Assembly (NCBI GenBank): GCA_015698045.1
Contig: BLAL01000313.1
Span: 186,001 to 250,000, forward strand
DNA length: 64,000 bases
Direction: 5' to 3'
Origin: Rhizophagus clarus
Taxonomy: Eukaryota > Glomeromycota > Glomeromycetes > Glomerales > Glomeraceae
Each line of letters begins with the position of its first letter. The first letter of the stretch is position 1. Shown here piece after piece: positions 1 to 8,263 of this stretch. Under the pieces are notes generated by a model. The model had not been told where the DNA came from. It searched no databases and saw nothing but the letters and a program-made list of their open reading frames with translations. Made by a program: the position numbers and the translations under genes.

Positions 1-2
1 TG

Positions 3-3000
3 GTAGTACATGCTACATATGTATCATATACTTATAAAGGAACAGGTGATATTTCAAATCGAGCAAACTATATTCCCAAATATCATCATCCATATCATAG
101 AAGTCAACAGCGTGAAATTCTTTCAGAGCAGTATATAGACGAGCATATAACCAAATCTGGTGTAGAAATTGATAAAAAGATTGAGAAGTATTTAAAAGAA
201 GAATCAGGTAAAATCCTTCTTCGATTAGAAATGGTACTTATTGAATCATATACACTTCGTCGAGCTCTTGGAGGATCTTATGAGCCTACTCCCCCAAAGC
301 TTGCTAACAAAAAGTGTACCATTAATCCAGACAATCAAGGACTTATAGATCCGGAGACAAATAGACTATCTGAAAAATGTCTCCAAGGGGCTTTAGGATG
401 TTATTTTGCGGATAAAGATGGACATACAGACCATTTAGGCCGTAGAATATTTAGGGTAAAGAAACTTAAACCATATCTAGAGCGGGTAAAGTTGGATGGT
501 ATTCCTATGCCTACACCAATTTCCCCTCACATCTTTAATAAAATTGAGGAGATGAATCCTGATATCTCCATAAATGTCTGGGAATGGAAAGAAGAAACAG
601 CTACTCCCAAAGGTGTTATTTATAGTAAAAACTATAATAGACAATATATTATCCATCTTATGGCTCTTACAGATATTACCAAAACTGAGGAAGGTAAGTA
701 TGGGCAAAAAAATCATTTTCTATGGATTAAGAATCCGAGTGGGTTAGTATATAAGGATAATGCCAATAAAGTTAAAAAGCATCTATGTAACCGATGCTTT
801 GAAAGCTTCCAGTCTGTAAATTCCCGAGACTATCATCAGCAATGGTGTTTCGGATTGGGTGAAGCCCCACAAAGAGTCACCATGCCTGTAAAAGATGTTA
901 ATGACTTCGAAGAGTTTAGAAATTATGGGCGTCAGATCAATGCCCCATGCGTCATCCTAGCAGATTTTGAGTCATTAAAAAAGAAGTGTAACACACATTA
1001 TGGTGGAAATATACGAAAGATAGCAGAAGAAGAAGCCAATAGTTTTAGCTACACAGTTCATTGGATCGATACTGGGGAAACATGGGGACCCTTTTTATAT
1101 CGAGGAGAAAATGCTACAGAAGAATTCATCCGTCAGATCGATCAAGAATTGGTAGAAATAAATAGGGTCTTAGCTGTTAAGCATGAGCGTATTATTACAG
1201 ATGACTATCAAAGAAGATTTAAGGAGGCAGATCGGTGTTGGATCTGTGAAGACAAGTTCAGTATAGATACAGATATGATTAATATGTTAGAAAGAAAGAT
1301 TGCAAATCTCTCTGACAAGCTTACAGAAATTGTTCAGGATCCTATATCTTATAATAAAGAAAAGCTTTCTGAGAGTACAAAAGTATTTTCACCTAGAGAA
1401 ATATCAAGTAAAATCTGGGAGTTAGAAAAGAATATCGAATCAGAAAAGGTAAAAAATGGATCCCAGTTTGTATGTATGGAAAAGGATCTAAAAAATCTCT
1501 ATACAGAATTGTTAAAGGCTGTTAAGAATCCTGAAGACTATAAATCTCTAAAAACTGCTTTAAGTAAAGCCCAAGCCGAATTAGCCAGAGAAGAAGCTAG
1601 GGATAAAAAGGTCTGGGATCACTGTCATATCACAGGTAAGTTTCGAGGTGCGTCTCACAATACATGTAATCTTAAACTTCAGATCGTGCCATGGAAGACA
1701 CCAATCCCAGTTATCTTTCACAACTTCCGAGGATATGACTCTCACTTGGTCTGTAAATCTGTCGGACGCTCACGTAATTCTCTTCAAATCTCAGTTATTG
1801 CTGAAACCTTTGAACGATACAAATCAATGAAGGTAGGTCAGCTCAAATATATTGATAGTATGCAGTTCATGAATAGTAGCTTGGCCAATCTTACAAAGAA
1901 TTTGGGAGATGACCACCCAATTACAACTGAGTATTTTAAGAAGCAAGGCTATACAACTGAACAGATTTCCCTAGCATATCGTAAGGGAGTCTTTCCTCAT
2001 GAGTATATTACTTCTCATGAGCGATTCAAGGAAACAGAACTACCTCCGATTCAAGAATTTTATAGTGTCCTTGTAGGTAAGATTTCTCAAGAGGATTATG
2101 AGCATGCCCAGAAGGTATGGAAGGAATTTGGATGCAAAAACTTGGGAGAATATAATGATCTCTATCTTAGGATAGACGTGCTTAGTCTAGCAGATGTTTG
2201 GACAACATTTCGAAAGACATCCATGCATCATTATGGCCTTGATCCCAGCCATTATGTATCTGCTCCTTCTTTATCCTGGGATGCCATGCTCAAGATGACC
2301 AAGGTCAAGATTGAGTTATTTACAGAAATAGCCATGCATGACTTCATTGAAAAGGCCAAGAGAGGTGGTATTGCTATGGCAGTACATAGACATTTCAAAG
2401 CAAATAATCCTAGCATGGGAGAGGAATTTGACCCATCCCAACCTACAACATGGGTTTCCTATGTCGATGCAAACAATCTTTATGGATGGGCTATGAGTCA
2501 ATTTCTTCCAGTTGGAAATTATAAATGGGTTGCTAGTCAAGAATATCTAAAGAATAATCCCAAGATGCAAAAGAAATATCTCGAAATGATTCTCAAGACT
2601 AAAGCAGATGCGCCACGTGGATTCTTCTTAATGATTAATTCCCATTTCCCCCTAAAGACTCATGACTATTTGAGAGACTTACCTCCAGCCGTGGAAAATG
2701 TCGCAGTAAAAAAGGATATGCTATGCCCATATAATGCCAAGCTTGTAAATGATATGGATGATGGGCGATTTTATCCAACAGAAAAACTAGTCCCGCATCT
2801 TGGCCCACGAAAAAATTATGTCATTCATTATCAAGAGCTCCAGTATTATATAAAGTTAGGCATGATTGTAGATGAGGTCACAGAAATCTTGTCATTCAAC
2901 CAGACAAATTGGTTAGCCCCATATATTGCCAAGAATACAAAGTTGCGCCAGAAAGCCAAGAATGAATTTGAAAAAGACTTCTTCAAGCTCATGAATAATT

Positions 3001-3890
3001 CAGTATATGGCAAGACTATGGAAAATGTCCGAAAGTACCAGGATGTTAAGATCATGGCCTGTAATAATGAGTCAGATGAGAAGAAGTTTCTCAAGAAAAT
3101 ACGTAGTCCAAATTTTAAGTATGGCAGACCACTTGGAGATACACTAGTAGGCGCACATATGGGAAAGGCCAGTGTAGTTCTCAACAAGCCTATTATAGTT
3201 GGAGCATCTGTTTTGGGACTCAGCAAGCTCCTAATGTACCGCTTCTGGTATGACTATGTAAAAGAAAAATATGGAGATAAGGCTAGACTTGGATATATGG
3301 ATACTGATTCCTTTATATTTAAAGTTGAGACCGAAGATATCTATAAAGATATGGCAGAGCGACCAGATATCTTTGATCTTAATGATTCAAAAACTATTGG
3401 GCTTTTCAAAGATGAGACCCCAGGTAATGTGATTACTGAGTCCTTTCACATTCGGGCAAAATTATACCACTATGTCTTAGCTAATAAATCCACAAAGTCA
3501 AAGCATAAGGGGGTTAGCAAAAAGGGTATGAAAGAAATGGCAGAGAACACATATCCCGAAAGTAAATCTCCCTTGACTCAAGTATATCGGGATTGTCTAT
3601 TCCAGAAAAAGGTATTCTATGCCAAGAATATAGGATTCCGGTCAAAGGATCATGTAATATCTCTGGTTGAGTCTGAGAAGAAAGCTCTCTGTCCCATAGA
3701 TACTAAACACTGGATATTATCAGATGGGATAACTACTTTACCATATGAGCATTGGCGTACCATAGCATATAAGAAAATGGCCAAAGTTGGTATTCCCCCT
3801 GAAGAGGCCGAAAAAAGAGCTATGAGTGCCAAGCTCCCAGAAAAATATCAAAACGAATGTACGTCTCACATAGCCAGCTTACTCCAATAA
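3..3890 (+). CDS. Protein-primed-type family B DNA polymerase (5' end outside window)
   Basis: This replicative DNA polymerase would copy the element. The frame is open from base 3 through the first ATG at 231, so the protein starts left of the window and 231 is unlikely to be the true start. From the 231 Met there are 1219 residues. Exonuclease motif I is ADFES (about residue 244). A DHCHITGKFRG...HNTCN zinc/HNH-like segment (about 461) is typical of Polinton polymerases. Exo II is HNFRGYDSHL (about 496) and Exo III is YLRIDVLSLADV (about 644). Polymerase motif A is VDANNLYGWAM (about 743), motif B is KLMNNSVYGKTMEN (about 918) and motif C is YMDTDS (about 1020). All catalytic acidic residues are present and no stop interrupts the frame, so the gene looks intact. 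A coiled coil lies between Exo I and the zinc segment. An N-terminal terminal-protein domain, if any, is not visible here. Confidence 0.95.
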   Translation, partial: VVHATYVSYTYKGTGDISNRANYIPKYHHPYHRSQQREILSEQYIDEHITKSGVEIDKKIEKYLKEESGKILLRLEMVLIESYTLRRALGGSYEPTPPKLANKKCTINPDNQGLIDPETNRLSEKCLQGALGCYFADKDGHTDHLGRRIFRVKKLKPYLERVKLDGIPMPTPISPHIFNKIEEMNPDISINVWEWKEETATPKGVIYSKNYNRQYIIHLMALTDITKTEEGKYGQKNHFLWIKNPSGLVYKDNANKVKKHLCNRCFESFQSVNSRDYHQQWCFGLGEAPQRVTMPVKDVNDFEEFRNYGRQINAPCVILADFESLKKKCNTHYGGNIRKIAEEEANSFSYTVHWIDTGETWGPFLYRGENATEEFIRQIDQELVEINRVLAVKHERIITDDYQRRFKEADRCWICEDKFSIDTDMINMLERKIANLSDKLTEIVQDPISYNKEKLSESTKVFSPREISSKIWELEKNIESEKVKNGSQFVCMEKDLKNLYTELLKAVKNPEDYKSLKTALSKAQAELAREEARDKKVWDHCHITGKFRGASHNTCNLKLQIVPWKTPIPVIFHNFRGYDSHLVCKSVGRSRNSLQISVIAETFERYKSMKVGQLKYIDSMQFMNSSLANLTKNLGDDHPITTEYFKKQGYTTEQISLAYRKGVFPHEYITSHERFKETELPPIQEFYSVLVGKISQEDYEHAQKVWKEFGCKNLGEYNDLYLRIDVLSLADVWTTFRKTSMHHYGLDPSHYVSAPSLSWDAMLKMTKVKIELFTEIAMHDFIEKAKRGGIAMAVHRHFKANNPSMGEEFDPSQPTTWVSYVDANNLYGWAMSQFLPVGNYKWVASQEYLKNNPKMQKKYLEMILKTKADAPRGFFLMINSHFPLKTHDYLRDLPPAVENVAVKKDMLCPYNAKLVNDMDDGRFYPTEKLVPHLGPRKNYVIHYQELQYYIKLGMIVDEVTEILSFNQTNWLAPYIAKNTKLRQKAKNEFEKDFFKLMNNSVYGKTMENVRKYQDVKIMACNNESDEKKFLKKIRSPNFKYGRPLGDTLVGAHMGKASVVLNKPIIVGASVLGLSKLLMYRFWYDYVKEKYGDKARLGYMDTDSFIFKVETEDIYKDMAERPDIFDLNDSKTIGLFKDETPGNVITESFHIRAKLYHYVLANKSTKSKHKGVSKKGMKEMAENTYPESKSPLTQVYRDCLFQKKVFYAKNIGFRSKDHVISLVESEKKALCPIDTKHWILSDGITTLPYEHWRTIAYKKMAKVGIPPEEAEKRAMSAKLPEKYQNECTSHIASLLQ

Positions 3891-4013
3891 GCTAAACTAG
3901 TGAACAGAACATATTTACAAGACATACGAAATATTCTAAGCCAATACTTATATAATTATTAGATTTTTTTTTTCTGGCATGTTAAATATTTGATTATAGA
4001 ATAAATCACTAAA

Positions 4014-4208
4014 ATGACAACCAGCATAGTCGGATTAGAGGATATTATAGATGAAGTAAAAAAGAATATCAAAATGGTATTCCAAAATGAGGTTAGAGCA
4101 GAAGATCGTCAAAAACTTTATATAATTGGACTACAATTAACATTAGATAGATTAGCACGAGAGTTAGATTTTGTGCAAAATAATTATCAAGGAAATCTAA
4201 TAGACTGA
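4014..4208 (+). CDS. Small helical protein of unknown function
   Basis: A 64-residue ORF starts with ATG 123 bases after the polymerase stop. It is charged and predicted helical, with no cysteines, signal peptide or membrane segment. The last 22 bases overlap the end of the convergent F-box gene. Its base use matches the neighbouring element genes rather than the AT-rich spacers, which supports it as real. I recognise no family. It could be a short virion or regulatory protein of the element, but that is only a guess from position. Confidence 0.5.
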   Translation: MTTSIVGLEDIIDEVKKNIKMVFQNEVRAEDRQKLYIIGLQLTLDRLARELDFVQNNYQGNLID

Positions 4209-4771
4209 AAAGACTTGACTAGCCTATGAAATTCATCATCAACAGTATAGTCATAGTCATAGGATTGGAAAACTCTGGCCAGTCTAAGAAATTCATTCCT
4301 TAGTTCGTAAAGCGAACAGACATCCTGATAGTACCTGTTTAGTTCATAGTCCTGTTTTAAATAATATTGCATTTTACGACGTGTAAAATAGACTAAAAAT
4401 TGTTTTTTATTATGAAGTAGTTGACTTCTACTATAGCGAGAAGAATTTAAGAAATCTTTATGATCATATAATATAGAAAGCGAAATAGTCCTTGTACTTA
4501 ATCGATTAAAAATATCACTCCATGTATCACTTACTTTGCAATAGTTAACAATTTCAGTAAGACTGAGATCATCATCATAAAGGTAAGAAATAATATTATC
4601 ACGAATGCTGGGAATACTAATAAATTCAGCTTTTCTTTTTTTCTGAATAATAAGCTTAGATACAGCATTCCATTGGTGGTTTACTCTGGTACAACTCCTA
4701 TAGAGATCTTTCCTACTAAGAAAGGCAAAGATAGCTTCTAGTAATTCGGGTAAAGCTAGGGTATGATACAT
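4187..4771 (-). CDS. F-box protein
   Basis: The 194-residue protein begins with a compact F-box-like segment (residues 3-45: LPELLEAIFAFLSRKDLYRS...VNHQWNAVS), the motif that docks Skp1 in SCF ubiquitin ligases. The rest is helical and charged with no substrate-binding repeat I can name. The ATG at 4771 is separated by only 46 bases from the divergent F-box/LRR gene, so both probably share a promoter. F-box genes are common as host-like cargo in Glomeromycotina genomes and in large DNA viruses, where they redirect host ubiquitination. Here the role is inferred. The 3' end overlaps the convergent small ORF by 22 bases. Confidence 0.7.
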   Translation of the reverse strand: MYHTLALPELLEAIFAFLSRKDLYRSCTRVNHQWNAVSKLIIQKKRKAEFISIPSIRDNIISYLYDDDLSLTEIVNYCKVSDTWSDIFNRLSTRTISLSILYDHKDFLNSSRYSRSQLLHNKKQFLVYFTRRKMQYYLKQDYELNRYYQDVCSLYELRNEFLRLARVFQSYDYDYTVDDEFHRLVKSFQSIRFP

Positions 4772-4781
4772 TTTTATGTAA

Positions 4782-4805
4782 ATTTAGACTATTTTTAGCA
4801 GATAA
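4782..4805 (+). promoter_or_regulatory. Shared upstream motif, copy 1 (before the F-box/LRR gene)
   Basis: The sequence ATTTAGACTATTTTTAGCAG followed by ATAA ends 13 bases before the ATG at 4818. It is nearly the same as the sequence just before the ATG at 5548. It lies in the 46-base gap between two divergent genes. It is probably an element-specific promoter or initiator, inferred from recurrence and position only. Confidence 0.5.
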
Positions 4806-4817
4806 TATTTACTAATT

Positions 4818-5513
4818 ATGACACATTTAAGAGTTATATATTTACCAGAACTATTAAATCATATTTTATATTTCCTAGCAATAGATAAATCCCTCTATCC
4901 CATTCTATTTGTCTGCCAATTATGGTACAGATGCGGTGTTTCTGTTCTATGGAAACGAGTTGAGCTAAAGAATAGTAACATACAAAAAATTTTTATGAAA
5001 ATAATATGTGAGAAGCAGAAGAGTCTCTTTGGGACCAAACCATTTTATTATTTGATTGTAACTCATTTAGAAATTCCAAGATACTGGCGACTTTCAGATA
5101 AAAAAATCAAACATATTACACATCTATTCCCAAATATAATTCATTTAAATTTGAATGATAGTACGGGATTCAGTGATAAAACATTAAATCGAATAGCAGA
5201 ATCATATCCCAATCTGAAGTATCTCAACTTGGGATTTAATTATCGTAGAGTAGATGATACTGGATTAATAACTGATAATGGTCTATATGCAATCGCAAAT
5301 TCATGCTATAAATTAGAATATCTAGATATTTCTTACCGTATAGAGTTTTCTGAAGAATCAATTTGTAATATTATTCATTCCTGCCTAAAACTCCAAGCAC
5401 TTCATATTCGCGGTTGTAGAATTACTTATAAAACTATCAGAGAAACTAGATTGTATCTTAAATTAAAATATTTTGGTATAACTAGAGGTTGGGACCGATC
5501 TAATTATTCTTAG
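4818..5513 (+). CDS. F-box protein with leucine-rich repeats
   Basis: The 231-residue protein has an N-terminal F-box (residues 6-50: VIYLPELLNHILYFLAIDKS...VCQLWYRCGVSVLW) followed by degenerate AMN1/FBXL-type leucine-rich repeats. Examples are NIIHLNLNDSTGFSDKTLN, NLKYLNLGFNYRRVDDTGL, KLEYLDISYRIEFSEESIC and KLQALHIRGCRITYKTIR. Such proteins are substrate adaptors of SCF ubiquitin ligases. The LRR set is short (four or five repeats), so this may be a trimmed copy of a host gene. It is divergent from the other F-box gene with a shared 46-base promoter. An F-box pair inside a polymerase/integrase element suggests capture of host genes to handle host protein turnover (inference). Confidence 0.8.
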   Translation: MTHLRVIYLPELLNHILYFLAIDKSLYPILFVCQLWYRCGVSVLWKRVELKNSNIQKIFMKIICEKQKSLFGTKPFYYLIVTHLEIPRYWRLSDKKIKHITHLFPNIIHLNLNDSTGFSDKTLNRIAESYPNLKYLNLGFNYRRVDDTGLITDNGLYAIANSCYKLEYLDISYRIEFSEESICNIIHSCLKLQALHIRGCRITYKTIRETRLYLKLKYFGITRGWDRSNYS

Positions 5514-5520
5514 TCAAATT

Positions 5521-5543
5521 ATTTAGACTATTTTCCGCAGATA
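5521..5543 (+). promoter_or_regulatory. Shared upstream motif, copy 2
   Basis: ATTTAGACTATTTTCCGCAG followed by ATAA ends 5 bases before the ATG at 5548. Compared with the copy at 4782 only the two bases before GCAG differ clearly, plus a one-base length change. Two occurrences at the same position relative to a start codon suggest a common promoter signal. Confidence 0.45.
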
Positions 5544-5547
5544 AGAA

Positions 5548-5763
5548 ATGGAAAGCAATAAAAAAGAGAATCCAGAGACGAGCCAGCTTGACTATGATTC
5601 CTCATCCCTTATATTCCCTGATCTGACAAAATCAGCACAAGCTCTAATGGATAGCCTGGATAAATTGGAAGACATGATAAATTTGATAAAATCTGATTTG
5701 AAAAAACTGTTGCCATTAGATGTTTCTGACATTTTGCAGAGCTTAGACAAGAAAGGGAAATAG
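5548..5763 (+). CDS. Small acidic helical protein
   Basis: The ORF has 71 residues. After a polar N-terminus, residues 26-70 form a likely amphipathic helix with regularly spaced leucines (LTKSAQALMDSLDKLEDMIN...LPLDVSDILQSLDKKG). There are no cysteines and no membrane segment. The ATG follows the shared upstream motif that also precedes the F-box/LRR gene, which argues that it is expressed. Function unknown; an oligomerising or scaffold role is possible but unproven. Confidence 0.5.
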   Translation: MESNKKENPETSQLDYDSSSLIFPDLTKSAQALMDSLDKLEDMINLIKSDLKKLLPLDVSDILQSLDKKGK

Positions 5764-5769
5764 GTTAAA

Positions 5770-6082
5770 TTACTGCGCCATACACGTGACATTGTGAACT
5801 CGGTTCACATTCTCCTCCTTATAAATTTCAGGATAATCTTCCGCAATTCTTGGACAAGGAAAGGCATTTTCTCTGGCATTTTCTTGGTATTTTTTTCCCA
5901 GAATATAGGCTTCAGCAATTTTTTTGGCTAATTCTAGACGGAAACTTTTACTAAAAATATATGGAATACCCAAACTTCTGGGAAAATATGGAATTTCTAA
6001 ACTTCCAGGAATAATTTTCTTCCAGGAATTTTCTAAAACTACATATTACTTACCCTATTCGAACATGGCAAGCCAACCACAT
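5770..6082 (-). CDS. Possible two-exon small protein
   Basis: The minus strand from 5950 to 5770 is an open frame with gene-like composition (segments such as LAKKIAEAYILGKKYQENAR and PCPRIAEDYPEIYKEE), but it lacks an ATG. A short exon at 6082-6054 beginning ATG TGG TTG, a GTAAGT donor at 6053 and a TTTTTAG acceptor before 5950 would join in the correct phase and give about 69 residues. The proposed first exon overlaps the start of the coiled-coil gene on the other strand. I recognise no family. It could equally be a relic exon. Confidence 0.3.
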
Positions 6083-6988
6083 TTTAATGAACACTATAAG
6101 AATTTGCTTGACCAATTACCTCAATCCATAAAAAAGGATGCATGGTTACGACTAACAACTCGCAAAAGTAATCCACTATCGGAGGAACAGGCTAAAGGTA
6201 TTCGTTTAGATATTGAGGAATTACTTACTAAAGAAGTTGGAAGATACTTTAATAAAAAAAATCGTCAAAAGCTAAAGATTGAAGCAAATATCACTTCTGA
6301 TGGTTCTAGTACATTATCTCGGTTAGATGGATTTGAGAAACAGTTAGAAGAGCGTGAACTTCGTGTACAACAACAGGAAAATAGTATTAAGAAAACTATT
6401 GAGACTCAAGTTTCTGAAGAACGCAAACGTTTAAAAGATGAATATGATATTCTTTTAGCTCGAAAAGTGAGAGAATATAATAACTGTATGGTAGATATGA
6501 AGCAGAAATTATATTCACTTAGGTATCAGCTAGAAGAGCAATATAAATCCAGTAAGGCTGACTTGGAAAAACAATACCAATCTCGTATCTCTGCCTTGGA
6601 TAAAGCCAATATTGAAAAAGATAAAGAGATTGGCAAGTTATCTGCATTACTATCACGATCTAAGAATGAAATAAAGGATCTTAAATATATCCTTTCTTCG
6701 GTTAAAGATATTATCAAGATATTGGATGATATTATCTATTCTAAAGATCAAACAATTATTGCTTATAATGATGAAATCCGTTCTATTCATCCTGGCTGTA
6801 TTGATAGTACTCTAGAGCCAATTAGTTTTTATGAAAAAAATGCCAAAGACTTGTGGAATAGATGGCGTGCTAATGCACCAGATAATCCACATATCCGAAA
6901 AAAATATTCATTTCGTTCTTCTATTCATACAAAACTTTCTGACCATCTTATTCAAGAACTTCAAAATGTTATATCATGCCAAAAATAG
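6065..6988 (+). CDS. Coiled-coil protein of the element
   Basis: I place the start at the ATG at 6065 (MASQPHF). The frame is open back to 5924, but those codons cover a repetitive TTCCAGGAAT-rich stretch that looks like leader. The product has about 307 residues. A short N-terminal helical domain is followed by a long coiled coil (roughly residues 90-230, rich in E, K, R, Q and L, for example LEERELRVQQQEN). A conserved-looking C-terminal part contains LDDIIYSKDQTIIAYNDEIR and a basic stretch near the end. It could be a structural or terminal-protein-like component, but no motif proves this. It ends convergently with the protease gene, about 180 bases away. Confidence 0.65.
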   Translation: MASQPHFNEHYKNLLDQLPQSIKKDAWLRLTTRKSNPLSEEQAKGIRLDIEELLTKEVGRYFNKKNRQKLKIEANITSDGSSTLSRLDGFEKQLEERELRVQQQENSIKKTIETQVSEERKRLKDEYDILLARKVREYNNCMVDMKQKLYSLRYQLEEQYKSSKADLEKQYQSRISALDKANIEKDKEIGKLSALLSRSKNEIKDLKYILSSVKDIIKILDDIIYSKDQTIIAYNDEIRSIHPGCIDSTLEPISFYEKNAKDLWNRWRANAPDNPHIRKKYSFRSSIHTKLSDHLIQELQNVISCQK

Positions 6989-7050
6989 TCGAATAGGCAC
7001 TGTATTTTTTTCCTGATTGCTGTCTAAATATTGTCTGATCTGTGATGAAA

Positions 7051-7087
7051 CACTGTCTGAAACACTGTCTGAAATACTGTCTGAACA
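7051..7087. repeat. Three-copy 12-base tandem repeat
   Basis: Three copies of ACTGTCTGAA(A/T)(C/A) lie between the convergent coiled-coil and protease genes, where transcripts from both sides should end. No clear function. Confidence 0.6.
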
Positions 7088-7164
7088 CTTAACTGTTTTA
7101 TAATGCTGTTTTAACCTACAGGGATAACGGAATTCTTTACCACAATGCATGCATGTACGGTCTG

Positions 7165-7947
7165 CTAGTTTTTTTTTACAGGTTCTGGCCCCTTCCCTAC
7201 AGTGAAGACATTACGCTGAGACTTGTGAACTGATAGGGGGATGGTAATAGTCTTTCCATTTCGGATTGTCTTAAATTCTCCCTTTACTAAGGGTTCCCAT
7301 CCTGCCCGATGTTGCCATTTCGTTCCAAGAATAAATAGTGATAACTCATTTCCATTATCATCATATTCTGTAGGGACGACAGAAAATTCATCTGAAATGG
7401 TATCTCTATTTTCCTTATCCTCTATAGTTACAGGAACACTATCAACCGTACCAAGAGAATGAGACTTACTTGCAACCCCATTAAGTCGATGAATCTTCTT
7501 TCTATTTATTTTTTGACCCAAATGAATAGCAACATTTTCTGAGAATATTGATGAATCTGATCCACTATCAATCATTGCATATGGTATAGTTATATCCCCT
7601 ACCTTACATGAGATGGTTGCAACATCATCGGCATCCTTTATTTGGAGAAAATTTATCTCCAAGGGCTTTGGCCAATATATTTGGCTATTTTTTTTTTGAG
7701 CTGTAGCATAAGCCTTAATGGCATAATCTAGTTGAATGCTCTCTGGTTTAGCATAGCTAGAGGATGTAGCATTAATTTCCTTTATTTTAGTAGAATTTGC
7801 TATAACTATATCTTCATTTGGGCTGGGGGCATTTGGAACAGTTTCATTATTATTTTCTGGAACTTGTAAAAGAAGCTTCTGTTCGGTATTTGTGGCCTGT
7901 AATAGTGGAAATAAGATATCTTGAAATTTTTTTGTAACTTTTCCCAT
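7165..7947 (-). CDS. Retropepsin-like aspartic protease
   Basis: The 260-residue frame carries one aspartic protease signature, YAMIDSGSDSSIF (about residues 124-136; catalytic Asp in DSGS), followed about 80 residues later by LSLFILGTKW, which matches the hydrophobic-Leu-Gly motif before the retropepsin dimer interface. Such proteases act as homodimers and cut Gag precursors. The ATG at 7947 may be used, but the frame is open to about 7959 and overlaps the preceding frame by about 150 bases in the -1 register, with slippery A AAA AAT TTC at 7923-7932. Fusion with Gag by frameshifting is therefore likely. The C-terminus is basic. No reverse transcriptase follows, unlike in Ty3 or retroviral genomes. 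Confidence 0.8.
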   Translation of the reverse strand: MGKVTKKFQDILFPLLQATNTEQKLLLQVPENNNETVPNAPSPNEDIVIANSTKIKEINATSSSYAKPESIQLDYAIKAYATAQKKNSQIYWPKPLEINFLQIKDADDVATISCKVGDITIPYAMIDSGSDSSIFSENVAIHLGQKINRKKIHRLNGVASKSHSLGTVDSVPVTIEDKENRDTISDEFSVVPTEYDDNGNELSLFILGTKWQHRAGWEPLVKGEFKTIRNGKTITIPLSVHKSQRNVFTVGKGPEPVKKN

Positions 7948-8263
7948 GCTAATTCCCTTCTTTTAACCGTATCATTTGGCATTTCTGTATTCAAGCAATG
8001 GTCTTTTATTTTGGGGAATATCATATTAATAAATTTTGAAATTTCTATAAGAATCTCTCTAGGACAATGAGGGACTAATGATGCTATTGACGATTTTAAT
8101 GCTATTTGATACATTAGATCTGTAGCTATGGCTATATTACTAGTACGAGATTTGGAAGTAGGGGACTTCTTGGTGGTTCCTTCTTTTGATTTGATACTCT
8201 TTTTTATAGGTACTCCACTTCGCACCACTTTTTTTTTAAAGCATAGCAATTTCGTGATTCGTC
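7806..8263 (-). CDS. Linking frame X between Gag and protease (frameshift-dependent)
   Basis: The frame is open from about 8260 to 7806 and has no ATG until about 8114. It therefore probably has no independent start and is read as an extension of Gag after a -1 shift. The product is Lys/Ser-rich at its start (KKSIKSKEGTTKKSPTSKSR). A helical segment follows (MYQIALKSSIASLVPHCPRE...ISKFINMIFPKIKDHC). It overlaps Gag by about 55 bases and the protease by about 150 bases, and sits one register between them. An intron is an alternative explanation, but I saw no clean splice pair that joins Gag directly to protease. Function unknown. Confidence 0.55.
7923..7932 (-). promoter_or_regulatory. Candidate -1 frameshift site, X to protease
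   Basis: Read on the minus strand in the X frame the codons are CAA AAA AAT TTC, giving the overlapping heptamers A AAA AAT and A AAT TTC (X XXY YYZ form). A -1 slip enters the protease frame, which is open on both sides. The site is inside the frame overlap. Confidence 0.45.

Noticed and set aside
2846..3226. 126-codon minus-strand frame inside the DNA polymerase
   Set aside because: It is the antisense shadow of motif B and surrounding polymerase sequence, without coding character of its own.
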